A model generated the notes under the pieces. That model had not been told where the DNA came from. It searched no databases and saw only the letters and a list, made by a program, of their open reading frames with translations. This document shows positions 16,933 to 25,825 of a DNA stretch of 64,000 nucleotides, in pieces (the first letter of the stretch is position 1; every line of letters starts with the position of its first letter). The position numbers and the translations under genes were made by a program. Origin of the DNA: Methylomonas rapida (GTDB lineage Bacteria > Pseudomonadota > Gammaproteobacteria > Methylococcales > Methylomonadaceae); assembly GCF_024360925.2 (NCBI RefSeq), contig NZ_CP113517.1, positions 1,364,001 to 1,428,000 of the forward strand, given 5' to 3'.

Positions 16933-18828
16933 TTATTTTTTTCCAATTATCCAGCTGCTTCCTTTGATGTGTAATTTATTGGAATCAATGTGTTTTCCCT
17001 TTAAATCAGACCAGTTTAATTCGTTTATTATTGTGTTTTTTTCGGGGATGGCGATATCTTGCTCTGACAGATTTATTAAAAGGTATTCGATGGTTTTATC
17101 ATACGATAAATTGACTGCGAAAATTTCCGAGTTGTTGAGTTCTGGTAATGGTATTTGATTTTCGAATGGTACGGCTTCACCATTAGCACCAAATAGTGAA
17201 GGAGAAAATCCTAAACCGGAAGCCTTATTTTGTATTATTCCTTCCGCCAACCAATGGCGGTATTTCATATCCGGTTTAGCAAGGCAACGATGGTACAGGG
17301 CTTCTACCCAAAATCCAGGAGCGTATTGCTTGCCGCTGGGCAATTCCTGATAGCGTTTGATCAAGCCACTTGTTTGAGTAAACTCAAGGGCTTTTCCGAG
17401 AATGGAATCATCCAGTTGACCGGGAAAGGCACGGGCGTATCGGCATAAATCCATCAGGTTGATCGTTTGATAATCAATTGCCCAAGTGCGTAAAGATAAT
17501 TCCCTGTCGATGTAACCGTTGGGCATGACCAAGCGCGGAAATCTGGCCTTGATATCCGGCAACATTTTGATCAGATATTCCGATGCAATCCGCTTGATGG
17601 CGCGGATAGGTAATGGCAAGCGTTTGGCAGTTTCGGTCGGGAGCATGGTCAAACCGATAGCCCAAAATAGAGGTTTGTAAAGCCATTCGGCTGGTTTCAA
17701 TGACAGAACGGTGCGTGTGCTATGCAAGGCGGAGGCAATCAATTCATCATATTGACTATCACCGGTCAGTTTTGCATAGCGATTAATGGCAATCGTGGAG
17801 TCAAGGTGAGTATTGAGTACCAGCATATTGGAAACCCTTTTGCCGAGCGTCTTATTGGCTATCCAGCGAAAAGGCCCCTTATTCATGGCTGCTTCGGTGA
17901 GCTCCAGGGAATCGTGTAAAAACCAAGCCCCACAATCTAATTGATCGATTGTTTTTGAGAGAAAATTTACGGCTTTCTCTAAAGCTATTTTTACTGTGGG
18001 GCATTTGCTGCGTGCATATTCGTCCAGCAACATATGTATCCCGCTAGTATGCAGGCGATAGTGACATTCAGCGTCATCCGTCCACATGCCGTGATACCAG
18101 CCTCCATCATCCGATTGTCGGTGTATGACGGATAAGATCAATTGTAGCTGGAAGCAACGGTAAATCGATTTTCCGGTAGATTTTTCCAATCCCGAATAAA
18201 TCGTGTACAAGGCGTGAGCTTCGTTCTCGGAGAAGCATCGTTTGTTTTGCGGCCAGGAATATCGTAAATCGTAAACTGAGCCAAAAAATAGGTGCCGGTA
18301 TAAATCAGATGGCTTGCTGACATTGGCATGTGATCCCCAAAGAAAGTAGTGTTGCGATTCGATTGAATTAAGCGTTAAAAATCCGGGGTCAATAATCGAA
18401 GAGGGGAATCTCCAGATGACAAAATCAAGTTCCGTGTCAGGTTGTGCTGAAAAGGTTATAGAACCATTTTCTTTTTGCCAGCTGATTGAAATGAGTTCGG
18501 CGGGTTTTTCGTCAAGAATTTGCTGTTGAGAGTTAAGTTTAAGTTGCTTTGGTGTAATTGGTATCCATAATACCTTACCCTCTGAGTTTTTTGGCTTTGC
18601 TAGATAGCCACCTAGGTCGATTTTTTCAATGGTATAATCTTTGTCTAATTTTATTTCAACTTTTTTTGTTGTTTTTGCTCGGATAAAAATAGCGTCAAAG
18701 TCCTGAGTTTTTTCGACAATAAACTTTAAAATATCGTTATCTAAAAATGATCGAGAAGAATAGTTTATCTGGAAGTTTTTATCAAAGTTTGTGAAACTAA
18801 AAATATCTTTGATTTCTATCGATGTCAT
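16933..18828 (-). CDS. Unknown 631-residue protein of the polysaccharide locus, probably an alpha/alpha-toroid
   Basis: I do not recognise the family. The first 180 residues look beta-rich. From about residue 190 on, the protein is helical with the aromatic, charged patches seen in alpha/alpha-barrel polysaccharide enzymes: ENEAHALYTIYSGLEKSTG, DDGGWYHGMWTDDAECHYR, GIHMLLDEYARS, and later RTWAIDYQTINLMDLCRYA. No signal peptide is seen. Uronate epimerases and polysaccharide lyases share such a fold, but no catalytic set is confirmed. It lies between the pyruvyltransferase and a GT-A-like gene, with AT-rich gaps on both sides. Confidence 0.6.
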   Translation of the reverse strand: MTSIEIKDIFSFTNFDKNFQINYSSRSFLDNDILKFIVEKTQDFDAIFIRAKTTKKVEIKLDKDYTIEKIDLGGYLAKPKNSEGKVLWIPITPKQLKLNSQQQILDEKPAELISISWQKENGSITFSAQPDTELDFVIWRFPSSIIDPGFLTLNSIESQHYFLWGSHANVSKPSDLYRHLFFGSVYDLRYSWPQNKRCFSENEAHALYTIYSGLEKSTGKSIYRCFQLQLILSVIHRQSDDGGWYHGMWTDDAECHYRLHTSGIHMLLDEYARSKCPTVKIALEKAVNFLSKTIDQLDCGAWFLHDSLELTEAAMNKGPFRWIANKTLGKRVSNMLVLNTHLDSTIAINRYAKLTGDSQYDELIASALHSTRTVLSLKPAEWLYKPLFWAIGLTMLPTETAKRLPLPIRAIKRIASEYLIKMLPDIKARFPRLVMPNGYIDRELSLRTWAIDYQTINLMDLCRYARAFPGQLDDSILGKALEFTQTSGLIKRYQELPSGKQYAPGFWVEALYHRCLAKPDMKYRHWLAEGIIQNKASGLGFSPSLFGANGEAVPFENQIPLPELNNSEIFAVNLSYDKTIEYLLINLSEQDIAIPEKNTIINELNWSDLKGKHIDSNKLHIKGSSWIIGKK

Positions 18829-18942
18829 ATTGTTACAGAATGCGTATTAGAGTAGTGAACTGTAATTAAATTCCGATAAAAATTGAATTTCATTTTACAG
18901 AAAGTTAATAGGATGTGATCTGTAAATTTGTAATATGACTTA

Positions 18943-19827
18943 TTAAGTTCTAGATGCTTCTGGATTATAATAATCAAAAGACTTAGCGTTTAGTAGCTTT
19001 TTTATGTACTTACCGTTTCTAACTAGAGTAAACTTTTGTAGTGTTTCCATTTTGCCGTCAATGCAAGGAGAAATATATCGAGGATGTGTAGGGTCCCGGT
19101 GATCATTGGCAGTGCCTTGGGCTGGCCAATGCTGAGAGTATAATGTTAGCTCTTTAGTCACATACCTATTGTATGGGTGTATTGGTTCTCTTACCTTAAG
19201 GCGTAATATGTTTTTTTCTGAAAAAGTTTTCAAAAAAATTCTATAAAGAGCTTGCTCTAAATCAAGCCCTGGAATAGGTTCCAATGATATGAAGCAATTA
19301 ATTATTTCTGGGGTTGATTTTATTATAAAAAACTGGGTTGCCAAGCTATCCCTGCACGCTAGTTTGTAAGGATAACCGGTTTTTCTCATTATGTTTGCAA
19401 ATAGGCGTTCCAGTTTTAATTTTAATGTCTTTTTCTTTAAATACTCAAATTCCAGTAAGTCTTCGTCCCATGATGATGAGCAAATCATTAAGTTTGGGTC
19501 TTTGTCCATTTCTGAAATTAGATTGTAAATCACATTCTCATCCATAATCCATGTGTCGCCTTCTAAGTGTATAATATATTCTGGCGAAAATTTCTCCATA
19601 GCTAATTTAATCGATTCTTTTAATAAATCTAAGGCTCCGTGCTGCAAAGAAAGTGGTTTTCTATATAGATATGCATTTTCCAAGTATTCTTGATAGTTTG
19701 TGCTAGAGCAAGCGTGTATTATAGGCAATGGTTTTTTATAATTCAGTTTTATTATTTCTTGATTGATTCGTGCGCAGTCTATTCTGTTAAAGGTTGTCAT
19801 GCAAACAACTGCTTTTTCTTTTTTCAT
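18943..19827 (-). CDS. Putative GT-A-fold glycosyltransferase
   Basis: 294 residues from the ATG at 19827 (MKKEKAVVCMTTFNRID). The frame is open to 19914, but that longer start would overlap the ABC ATPase gene and adds residues unlike a glycosyltransferase. Features of GT-A enzymes are the opening VCMTTFNRI and EYIIHLEGDTWIMDENV, an E-x-D-type metal motif. The rest is not a close match to family 2. It is AT-rich and probably co-transcribed with the ABC exporter genes. A role in making the polysaccharide is inferred. Confidence 0.65.
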   Translation of the reverse strand: MKKEKAVVCMTTFNRIDCARINQEIIKLNYKKPLPIIHACSSTNYQEYLENAYLYRKPLSLQHGALDLLKESIKLAMEKFSPEYIIHLEGDTWIMDENVIYNLISEMDKDPNLMICSSSWDEDLLEFEYLKKKTLKLKLERLFANIMRKTGYPYKLACRDSLATQFFIIKSTPEIINCFISLEPIPGLDLEQALYRIFLKTFSEKNILRLKVREPIHPYNRYVTKELTLYSQHWPAQGTANDHRDPTHPRYISPCIDGKMETLQKFTLVRNGKYIKKLLNAKSFDYYNPEASRT

Positions 19828-19891
19828 GATGTAAAGTATAAATTTCTTATTAAGAAAAGTGTTTGAATGATTAAAATGTATTAGTTCTATT

Positions 19892-21109
19892 TTAAAGAAT
19901 CCACTTGGGTGCAATACTAATTAATCGCAATTCATCTTGCAATGGGGTGTCATCGGTTTTTGCTAACACATTAAAATACTTCAGGCTTTCACCATGAAAT
20001 ACTACTCGTCCACGGTGGTCTATTAGGGCAAATCTGATCCCATAGGTACCCGGCACAAGAGGGTAATTAGGTATTATTTGGTGAATTTCATTCTTGCCTT
20101 CGTTATAAGTCTGAGTATGTCCTAACACGGCGCTAGACTCGCCGGTTAGATAAACGAAATCCGTAGTATGGGTGCCAATATGGAACTCTGGATTTTCGAG
20201 GGGTTTGTTCAGAGTGAAGCTTACCTTGATATGTAAGGAATCACCCTCGATTATTGATTCGGTTGATGTTCCGTGGCTGTCAAGAATGGAGACTTGAATA
20301 TCCTGTATTTCACCCGATGAGATTATTCTAGCGGATTTGTTTTTAATCTTTTGATCGAAAATGGTTTGATTGCTTATTTGGTAAAAGCGATCGCAGGTCG
20401 AATGCGAGTCGCCGTCCTGGAGTATCGAGCCATGGCTAAGCAATATAACGCGTGAACACATTCGCTCAACTTGACGAATATTGTGACTTACCAATAAAAC
20501 AGTTCTTCCTTGTCTTCGAATGAGTTCTTCCATTCGGTCAAAGCACTTGCGTTGAAATGCCAAATCACCTACCGCCAACACCTCGTCCACGATCAGGATG
20601 TCGGCTTCCATGCTGGTTGCAATGGAAAAACCAAGTTTAACGGTCATGCCTGAGCTGTACCGCTTTACGGGGGTGTCAATGAATTGTTCCAGTTCTGAAA
20701 ACTCAATGATCTCATCAAGCTTTTGCCTAATGATTTTTTTAGGAATACCTAAAATTGCAGCATTTAAAAAAATATTTTCCCGTCCGGTTAATTCCGGATT
20801 TACACCAGCCCCGACTTCAATTAGCGGAGCGACACTGCCTCTGACGATTACTTTACCGCTAGTCGGTTTGCTGATATTGGCGAGATGCTTTAGCAATGTG
20901 CTTTTTCCAGCCCCGTTATGTCCTATTACGCCAACGACTTCTCCCTGTTCAATGGAAAAGCTGACATTATCCAGAGCTTTAAAACGTTCGCGTTTTTGGG
21001 TGGGTTGAAATGTAAGGCGTTTGACGGCATTAAAGGCGGTCTCTTTAAAGCTTTTTATATTACCAAGCTGGTATTCCTTGGTCAGATGGTTAACTTCTAT
21101 AATTGGCAT
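19892..21109 (-). CDS. Polysaccharide ABC transporter ATP-binding protein (Wzt-like)
   Basis: 405 residues. The ATPase half has Walker A GHNGAGKST (residues 63-71), signature YSSGMTVKLGFSIA, Walker B ILIVDEVLAVGD and the H-loop LVSHN. After residue 250 comes a beta-rich Wzt-type C-terminal domain (EFHIGTHTTDFVYL, GTYGIRFALID), which in Wzt proteins binds the modified end of the glycan before export. With the permease at 21153 it forms a Wzm/Wzt exporter that flips the undecaprenyl-linked polymer. The presence of a binding domain implies that export depends on a particular chain end. Confidence 0.92.
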   Translation of the reverse strand: MPIIEVNHLTKEYQLGNIKSFKETAFNAVKRLTFQPTQKRERFKALDNVSFSIEQGEVVGVIGHNGAGKSTLLKHLANISKPTSGKVIVRGSVAPLIEVGAGVNPELTGRENIFLNAAILGIPKKIIRQKLDEIIEFSELEQFIDTPVKRYSSGMTVKLGFSIATSMEADILIVDEVLAVGDLAFQRKCFDRMEELIRRQGRTVLLVSHNIRQVERMCSRVILLSHGSILQDGDSHSTCDRFYQISNQTIFDQKIKNKSARIISSGEIQDIQVSILDSHGTSTESIIEGDSLHIKVSFTLNKPLENPEFHIGTHTTDFVYLTGESSAVLGHTQTYNEGKNEIHQIIPNYPLVPGTYGIRFALIDHRGRVVFHGESLKYFNVLAKTDDTPLQDELRLISIAPKWIL

Positions 21110-21152
21110 GATAACTATGGTAGTTGATCTTTAATTTCTAGCATTGAATGAG

Positions 21153-21971
21153 TTAGATTACATCCGCAAACCAACTTTCAGCGCGTTTAAAAAACCAATA
21201 ACTGAAAGGCAAGATGCATAAGGTCAGAATTAAGCCAGGATAAAGCGCATGAAAATCGGGCATTATTCCTTTTATCAATGTTCTTTGAAATCCATCGATG
21301 ATGCCAACTAATGGATTTAGAGTATATAAAGTATAGAGTTTCTCGGACCAAATGCCGGCTGCTTGCTCGACTAATAACTTCTTTTGTACCAAGCTTAACG
21401 GGTAAATTACGGGGGTGGCATACATCAGCAAGGACATTGCGATTGGAATGGCTTGGCCAATATCCCGATAATAAACATTCATTGCCGCGCCAAAAAAGCT
21501 GATAGTGAGCGCAACAACCATGGCATATAAAATAAAGGCCGGCAGCCATAGTGCATAGATACTGGGCATGACTTTGTAATAAAACATCATTGCGGCCAGA
21601 ATGCCGAAGCTAATAAATAATTCGACAAGTTTCGTTACCATCGCTGTCAGTGGAAATACTTCCCTGGGAAAGTAAATTTTTTTAATCAATGAAGCGTTGG
21701 AGGTGACGCTGTTGACGCCTTCGGAAACGGATTCCTGAAAAAAAACCCAAGGCATTAATGCCGCAAAAGTAATCAGGGGGTAAGGAAAGTTATCAGTTTC
21801 AATGCCTACAAAACTCTTAACCAGCGTGAATACCAATGTCAGTAATACCGGTTTCAAAACAGCCCAAAGAATACCCAGATAAGCTTGTTTGTAGCGGACG
21901 ACGATGTTTTTCCAGGTTAATGCGGCAATGAGTTCCCGGTATTTGTACAAATTGATTGCTATCTTAAACAT
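21153..21971 (-). CDS. Polysaccharide ABC transporter permease (Wzm-like)
   Basis: 272 residues, about six membrane helices, ABC-2 family. Typical features are the N-terminal amphipathic stretch YRELIAALTWKNIVVRYKQAYLGILWAVLKP, present here at residues 12-42, and a TPVIYP segment before the fifth helix. It pairs with the Wzt-like ATPase, 43 bases downstream on the same strand. Together they export a polysaccharide across the inner membrane. Confidence 0.92.
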   Translation of the reverse strand: MFKIAINLYKYRELIAALTWKNIVVRYKQAYLGILWAVLKPVLLTLVFTLVKSFVGIETDNFPYPLITFAALMPWVFFQESVSEGVNSVTSNASLIKKIYFPREVFPLTAMVTKLVELFISFGILAAMMFYYKVMPSIYALWLPAFILYAMVVALTISFFGAAMNVYYRDIGQAIPIAMSLLMYATPVIYPLSLVQKKLLVEQAAGIWSEKLYTLYTLNPLVGIIDGFQRTLIKGIMPDFHALYPGLILTLCILPFSYWFFKRAESWFADVI

Positions 21972-21986
21972 GTCCTGTGGTCAAAG

Positions 21987-22607
21987 TTATTTTTTTAGTT
22001 TTCTAATTCTTTCAAGCTTTTTGTTAAGTGATTTTTTGTCAGGGTTATGCTCTAGCCCCATTTGAATATACTTTTCCGCCTCATCTAAGTCTTTTAGTTT
22101 GATGTATGTATCGGCAATTCCAAGATATGCTGGGTGAAATTTGTTGTTTTTAGAAATTGCGGTCTTGAAATCTAATATTGCTTCTTCGTAGTTTCCAATA
22201 TCCTTTAGAAGGTTACCTCTTTCGGTGTGCAAAAAAGGTAATAATGCGTAATTTGGATTCTGCGAGTGCTTGATTGCGTATGTGGTTCCTTCGAGAAAAT
22301 AACTCAAGCAAGCTTTCTTTTCTTTTTCTGGGTATTCATAGCATTTTGGGATTTTATGTTTCCCACTACAGTAATGATTTATAGATGTAAAGTCTTGTCC
22401 ATATATTTTTTTCCAGTCTTTTGGTTTATGAATAATTCCAATTCCAGAGTTTCCTTCGCAGAATGGGGGTACCAATAACGCAGCGGCTATTGGATCAAAA
22501 CTACCTTGAACCACGTATTCTGCCCAAGGTTCTTTTGGAAAAGCGGATTTGTTCAGGCCAAAGAATAATAACAAAGTTATCAATATTCCGATGAAGTTAG
22601 TTTTCAT
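21987..22607 (-). CDS. TPR-repeat protein with signal peptide
   Basis: 206 residues. An N-terminal hydrophobic stretch (FIGILITLLLFFGLNKSAFP) looks like a signal peptide or anchor. A cysteine-containing middle (residues 48-100) is followed by two to three TPR units from about residue 120 (ERGNLLKDIGNYEEAILDFK, AYLGIADTYIKLKDLDEAEKY). It is probably periplasmic and acts as a scaffold. It overlaps the upstream gene by four bases and lies 15 bases from the Wzm-like gene. A partner role in export is possible but unproven. Confidence 0.75.
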   Translation of the reverse strand: MKTNFIGILITLLLFFGLNKSAFPKEPWAEYVVQGSFDPIAAALLVPPFCEGNSGIGIIHKPKDWKKIYGQDFTSINHYCSGKHKIPKCYEYPEKEKKACLSYFLEGTTYAIKHSQNPNYALLPFLHTERGNLLKDIGNYEEAILDFKTAISKNNKFHPAYLGIADTYIKLKDLDEAEKYIQMGLEHNPDKKSLNKKLERIRKLKK

Positions 22608-23506
22608 AGATCAATGATGACCTCTCTTACTAAATTTTGATAAATACCAGATTTAAACCTGCATTCACCTATAAAGTGGATGAATCTTGTTGTACCAGTC
22701 TTGATTTTAGTGCAGTCACAATACTTGGGATGGGGTAACACGGAGCTTTTATTGATATTAGCGACGACTATATTCGACATCACTTGCTCGCTACCCCAGT
22801 CGTGCCATTTTTTGCCGAGGATGTTTTCTATCTTTTGTGAAATTTCTACTACAAACGAGTCTGCAAATGAGTCTTTAGGAAAGCCTGTAAATCCGGCGCA
22901 GCCGCGCACATAATTTAAACTATCGACATTATCGATTTTATTAAAGTTTGCTTCGGCCAGCATTTGAACATGAGATTCCGGGGTTAATGTTACATTCTTT
23001 CTCACTCGTTCCGAACAAATATTCATTGGCTCTATGGTTTGGTTGTCCCATGTGCCGATGACAAAGGCCGTTTGAGTGGCGATTTGTTGTTTAACCTCAG
23101 GTATTTCAGACAAAGTCAATGTGTCGCTGTCCAATTGAATGACATAATACTCTTTTACATAATGGGCAATCGCCAGTAAGCGTTCCCAGCAACCGCCTTT
23201 AGGACAGGCGTTATTTGAGAATTCATTCGCATCCCTTATTTCAACTATGGGGATATGTTTTTTTAATGTTTCAAGGTCGTTTTGGGTTAGAGTTCCATCG
23301 TTTATGATGATGACTTTTCTAATGGCGACTTGCTTGGTGAATGATTTAATGGCAATTAAAAAAAGTAATACATCCTTATGTTGTAATAAGGTTAAAACCG
23401 CGATGGGTTCGTCGGTTTTTGCCAAAACAGGCGGGGTGCCATATATCTTTTTACAAGCGAATGAAAAGTTAAGTCTGTTTAACTTGTCTCTTAATTGATA
23501 GAACAT
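22604..23506 (-). CDS. Putative GT-A-like glycosyltransferase
   Basis: 300 residues, not a close match to a named family. The core resembles a GT-A fold: IAVLTLLQHKDVLLFLIAIKSF, KVIIINDGTLTQ, YVIQLDSDTLTL (DSD metal motif) and a late GSEQVMSNIVVANI. A CPKGGCWERLLAIA segment sits just before the DxD strand. It overlaps the upstream GT4 gene by 16 bases and the TPR gene by four, so it belongs to the same operon. Function as a sugar transferase is inferred. Confidence 0.65.
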   Translation of the reverse strand: MFYQLRDKLNRLNFSFACKKIYGTPPVLAKTDEPIAVLTLLQHKDVLLFLIAIKSFTKQVAIRKVIIINDGTLTQNDLETLKKHIPIVEIRDANEFSNNACPKGGCWERLLAIAHYVKEYYVIQLDSDTLTLSEIPEVKQQIATQTAFVIGTWDNQTIEPMNICSERVRKNVTLTPESHVQMLAEANFNKIDNVDSLNYVRGCAGFTGFPKDSFADSFVVEISQKIENILGKKWHDWGSEQVMSNIVVANINKSSVLPHPKYCDCTKIKTGTTRFIHFIGECRFKSGIYQNLVREVIIDL

Positions 23507-24744
23507 GCTGTTTTTGCTAATAAATTGCGGTAGATTGCTTCTATGGCTTTGGTATGTGTCTCGACTGAGAAGGTTTGTAAGGCTTTTTTTCTGGCATTCT
23601 GACCTAATTGTTGCCTTAATGCATGGGATTCATGAAAGGCGAGGATTGATTGTGCAAGCGAGTCTGCGTCACCAGGGGTGAATAATAGGCCTGTTTCATG
23701 GTCGGTTATCATTTCACTGGCGCCACCGTGATTTGGCGCAATCAATGGCCGGCCCATGGTCATTGATTCAATGACGACTGTGCCCAGTGGTTCCGGACTA
23801 ATTGAAGCAGATACTACGATATTCAAGCCATTATAGACCTGTTGCATTTCGTCTATATGACCAGTGAATTTTATTTTGTCCGATAGCCCTTCTCTGGCAA
23901 CCCGTAATTTCAATTGCCGCTCATATTCTCCGCATTCTTCCGGGGTCCCCCCGATAATAATCATTTCTAAATTGATTATTTTATCTTTTAATATTTTAGC
24001 GGCATCAATAAATAGATTCTGACCTTTCCATGGAATCAAAAGACCTACTAAACCTACGGCAAATCCGCCATCAGGAATATTGAAGTGTTTCCGGAATTTT
24101 TGTCCATCCGCCTGTGTATCTAGTTTGTCTAACGCAATACCGTCATAAACAACGCTAATTTTTTCAGGTGGGATATTCAATTTTTGTTGCATGCTTTCGG
24201 CTACCCAGTTGGAAACCGAGATGAAATGATCGGGTAGGGAATAAGCCCAACGCATCAAGCGGGAACCTTTTTGGTCGCCTCTGACATGGCATACGCTTGG
24301 GATGCGAAGGCATTTGGCAACCAACAACGCGGCGCGGTTGCAAAGCGGCTCATTATTGGCATGAATCAAGTCTGCTTTGAAACGCCAGGCTGTCCATAGC
24401 AAGCGAAGGAAAAAGGGTAGAAAATTGCACGCATCATCCAGCCGGGCAAGGATTTGTTGGGAGGCGATGCGTAATAACGGCAATTTGTCTGGCCAAGTCT
24501 GGCTTGCTAGCCAAGTTTGCAAACCGACAATGTCGATAAGTCTATCGGGAATATGTTTCCAAATCGCTTCGCCGGCTATTTCTTCATATTGCGGGCTGGT
24601 GCGGCCGGTGACAACCATCGGCAAGTATTTGCTTCTGTCTAGGTTGCGAACTAAATGCCGAAGACAGATTATTGCTCCTCCATAGCCTATGCCGTTTTCG
24701 ACAAAGATTATGCGCTTGGGATGGTTTTTTGATTCCATTGACAT
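23491..24744 (-). CDS. Glycosyltransferase family 4 protein (GT-B fold)
   Basis: 417 residues. N-terminal RIIFVENGIGYGGAIICLRHLVRNL, then ISVVYDGIALDKLD, LVGLLIPWKGQNLFIDAAKIL, FTGHIDEMQQVYNGLNIVVSAS and the donor-site E-x7-E in PEPLGTVVIESMTMGRPLIAP. This is a GT4 retaining transferase. The 5' neighbour, a family 2 transferase, ends 41 bases away. The sugar used is not visible. Confidence 0.92.
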   Translation of the reverse strand: MSMESKNHPKRIIFVENGIGYGGAIICLRHLVRNLDRSKYLPMVVTGRTSPQYEEIAGEAIWKHIPDRLIDIVGLQTWLASQTWPDKLPLLRIASQQILARLDDACNFLPFFLRLLWTAWRFKADLIHANNEPLCNRAALLVAKCLRIPSVCHVRGDQKGSRLMRWAYSLPDHFISVSNWVAESMQQKLNIPPEKISVVYDGIALDKLDTQADGQKFRKHFNIPDGGFAVGLVGLLIPWKGQNLFIDAAKILKDKIINLEMIIIGGTPEECGEYERQLKLRVAREGLSDKIKFTGHIDEMQQVYNGLNIVVSASISPEPLGTVVIESMTMGRPLIAPNHGGASEMITDHETGLLFTPGDADSLAQSILAFHESHALRQQLGQNARKKALQTFSVETHTKAIEAIYRNLLAKTACSIN

Positions 24745-24785
24745 AGTTAGAGTTCTAGAGGCTCGTTCAGGATGCTCTCATAAGT

Positions 24786-25739
24786 TTAGTGATTTGTGAA
24801 TTTTTGTTTTATCTCTCGAATCTTTTTTATTAGATGCAGGGGTAAAAAACAAGCAACCAAGTAAGCCAAGGATTTAGGGTTCAGTTGCTCTTTCAAGCTT
24901 TGCCGGAAGGCATGGCGCGCTTTGTTTTGGTCACCGTTTGCAAAGTACCAGTAACCCAATGTCCAGTAACTTTCGGCAACAATTTTATCCGGGTCGATGT
25001 TTTGCTCTAATAGTTGTGTTTTTGTATGCTTACGTATCGATGCCATGACTTTAGGCAGCTCTGCAAGCATGCGTTCTGTTGCGGTGGTCGCGCTTTCGCT
25101 ATGCTTTCTGCGAAGTATCAAGGCATCCGTCACGCAAGCAATAGGATGATTTGCGGCGAATTTGGCCCACAATTCCAAATCTTCACCAAAACGAATATCT
25201 GAATTAAACAATCCGGCTTCTAGGGCTGTGCTACGTCTGAAAAAAGCCGAGCTAGTCGGCACGAAGTTCTTGTGTACTAGGGCTGCCAGGGCATTGGGTA
25301 AGGGCTGGCCCGATATTTTTTGTAAATCTTTTAAAAGATTATGTTTATCCAGGCTGGAAGGGGTAAGGGTGCTGCCATTCGTATCAATCTCCGCTTCGTC
25401 GCCAAAAATGAAATGCAAGGCGGGCGTTGTTTCCAGTGCTTTAAGTTGTTTCGATGTTTTTTCCGGTGTCCATTGATCATCGGCATCTAAAAGTGCAATC
25501 CAATCGCCGGTCGCCAATTCAATCCCTTTGTTCCTTGCAGCGGAAGGCCCTTGATTGACTTGTTTGTGGTAGATGATGTTGCCGGGCAAGGTGGCAACTA
25601 TTTGCTCGGTATTATCGGTGGAACCATCGTCGATGATGATGATTTCATCAATCGGCGTGGTTTGTGCGTGAATGCTGTCGACTGCGGCCGAGATAAATTT
25701 TGCGCTGTTATACGCGGGGATGACGGCGCTAATTTTCAT
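24786..25739 (-). CDS. Glycosyltransferase family 2 protein
   Basis: 317 residues with a canonical GT-A domain: ISAVIPAYNSAKFISAAVDSI, EIIIIDDGSTDNTEQIV, WIALLDADDQWTPEKTSKQ (DAD motif) and FGEDLELWAKFA. A C-terminal helical region contains a TPR-like turn (YWTLGYWYFANGDQNKARHAF). It is the first gene of the minus-strand polysaccharide operon, divergent from exosortase A across an 86-base intergenic region. That region must hold promoters for both directions, though I could not assign convincing boxes. Confidence 0.92.
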   Translation of the reverse strand: MKISAVIPAYNSAKFISAAVDSIHAQTTPIDEIIIIDDGSTDNTEQIVATLPGNIIYHKQVNQGPSAARNKGIELATGDWIALLDADDQWTPEKTSKQLKALETTPALHFIFGDEAEIDTNGSTLTPSSLDKHNLLKDLQKISGQPLPNALAALVHKNFVPTSSAFFRRSTALEAGLFNSDIRFGEDLELWAKFAANHPIACVTDALILRRKHSESATTATERMLAELPKVMASIRKHTKTQLLEQNIDPDKIVAESYWTLGYWYFANGDQNKARHAFRQSLKEQLNPKSLAYLVACFLPLHLIKKIREIKQKFTNH

Positions 25740-25825
25740 GACGTATCCAGAAGATGTTTGTTAAGGCTATGGTGTGATTATCACGATTCAAGTTTACAAT
25801 GTTCGCATGGATTAGAGGAGTGAAG

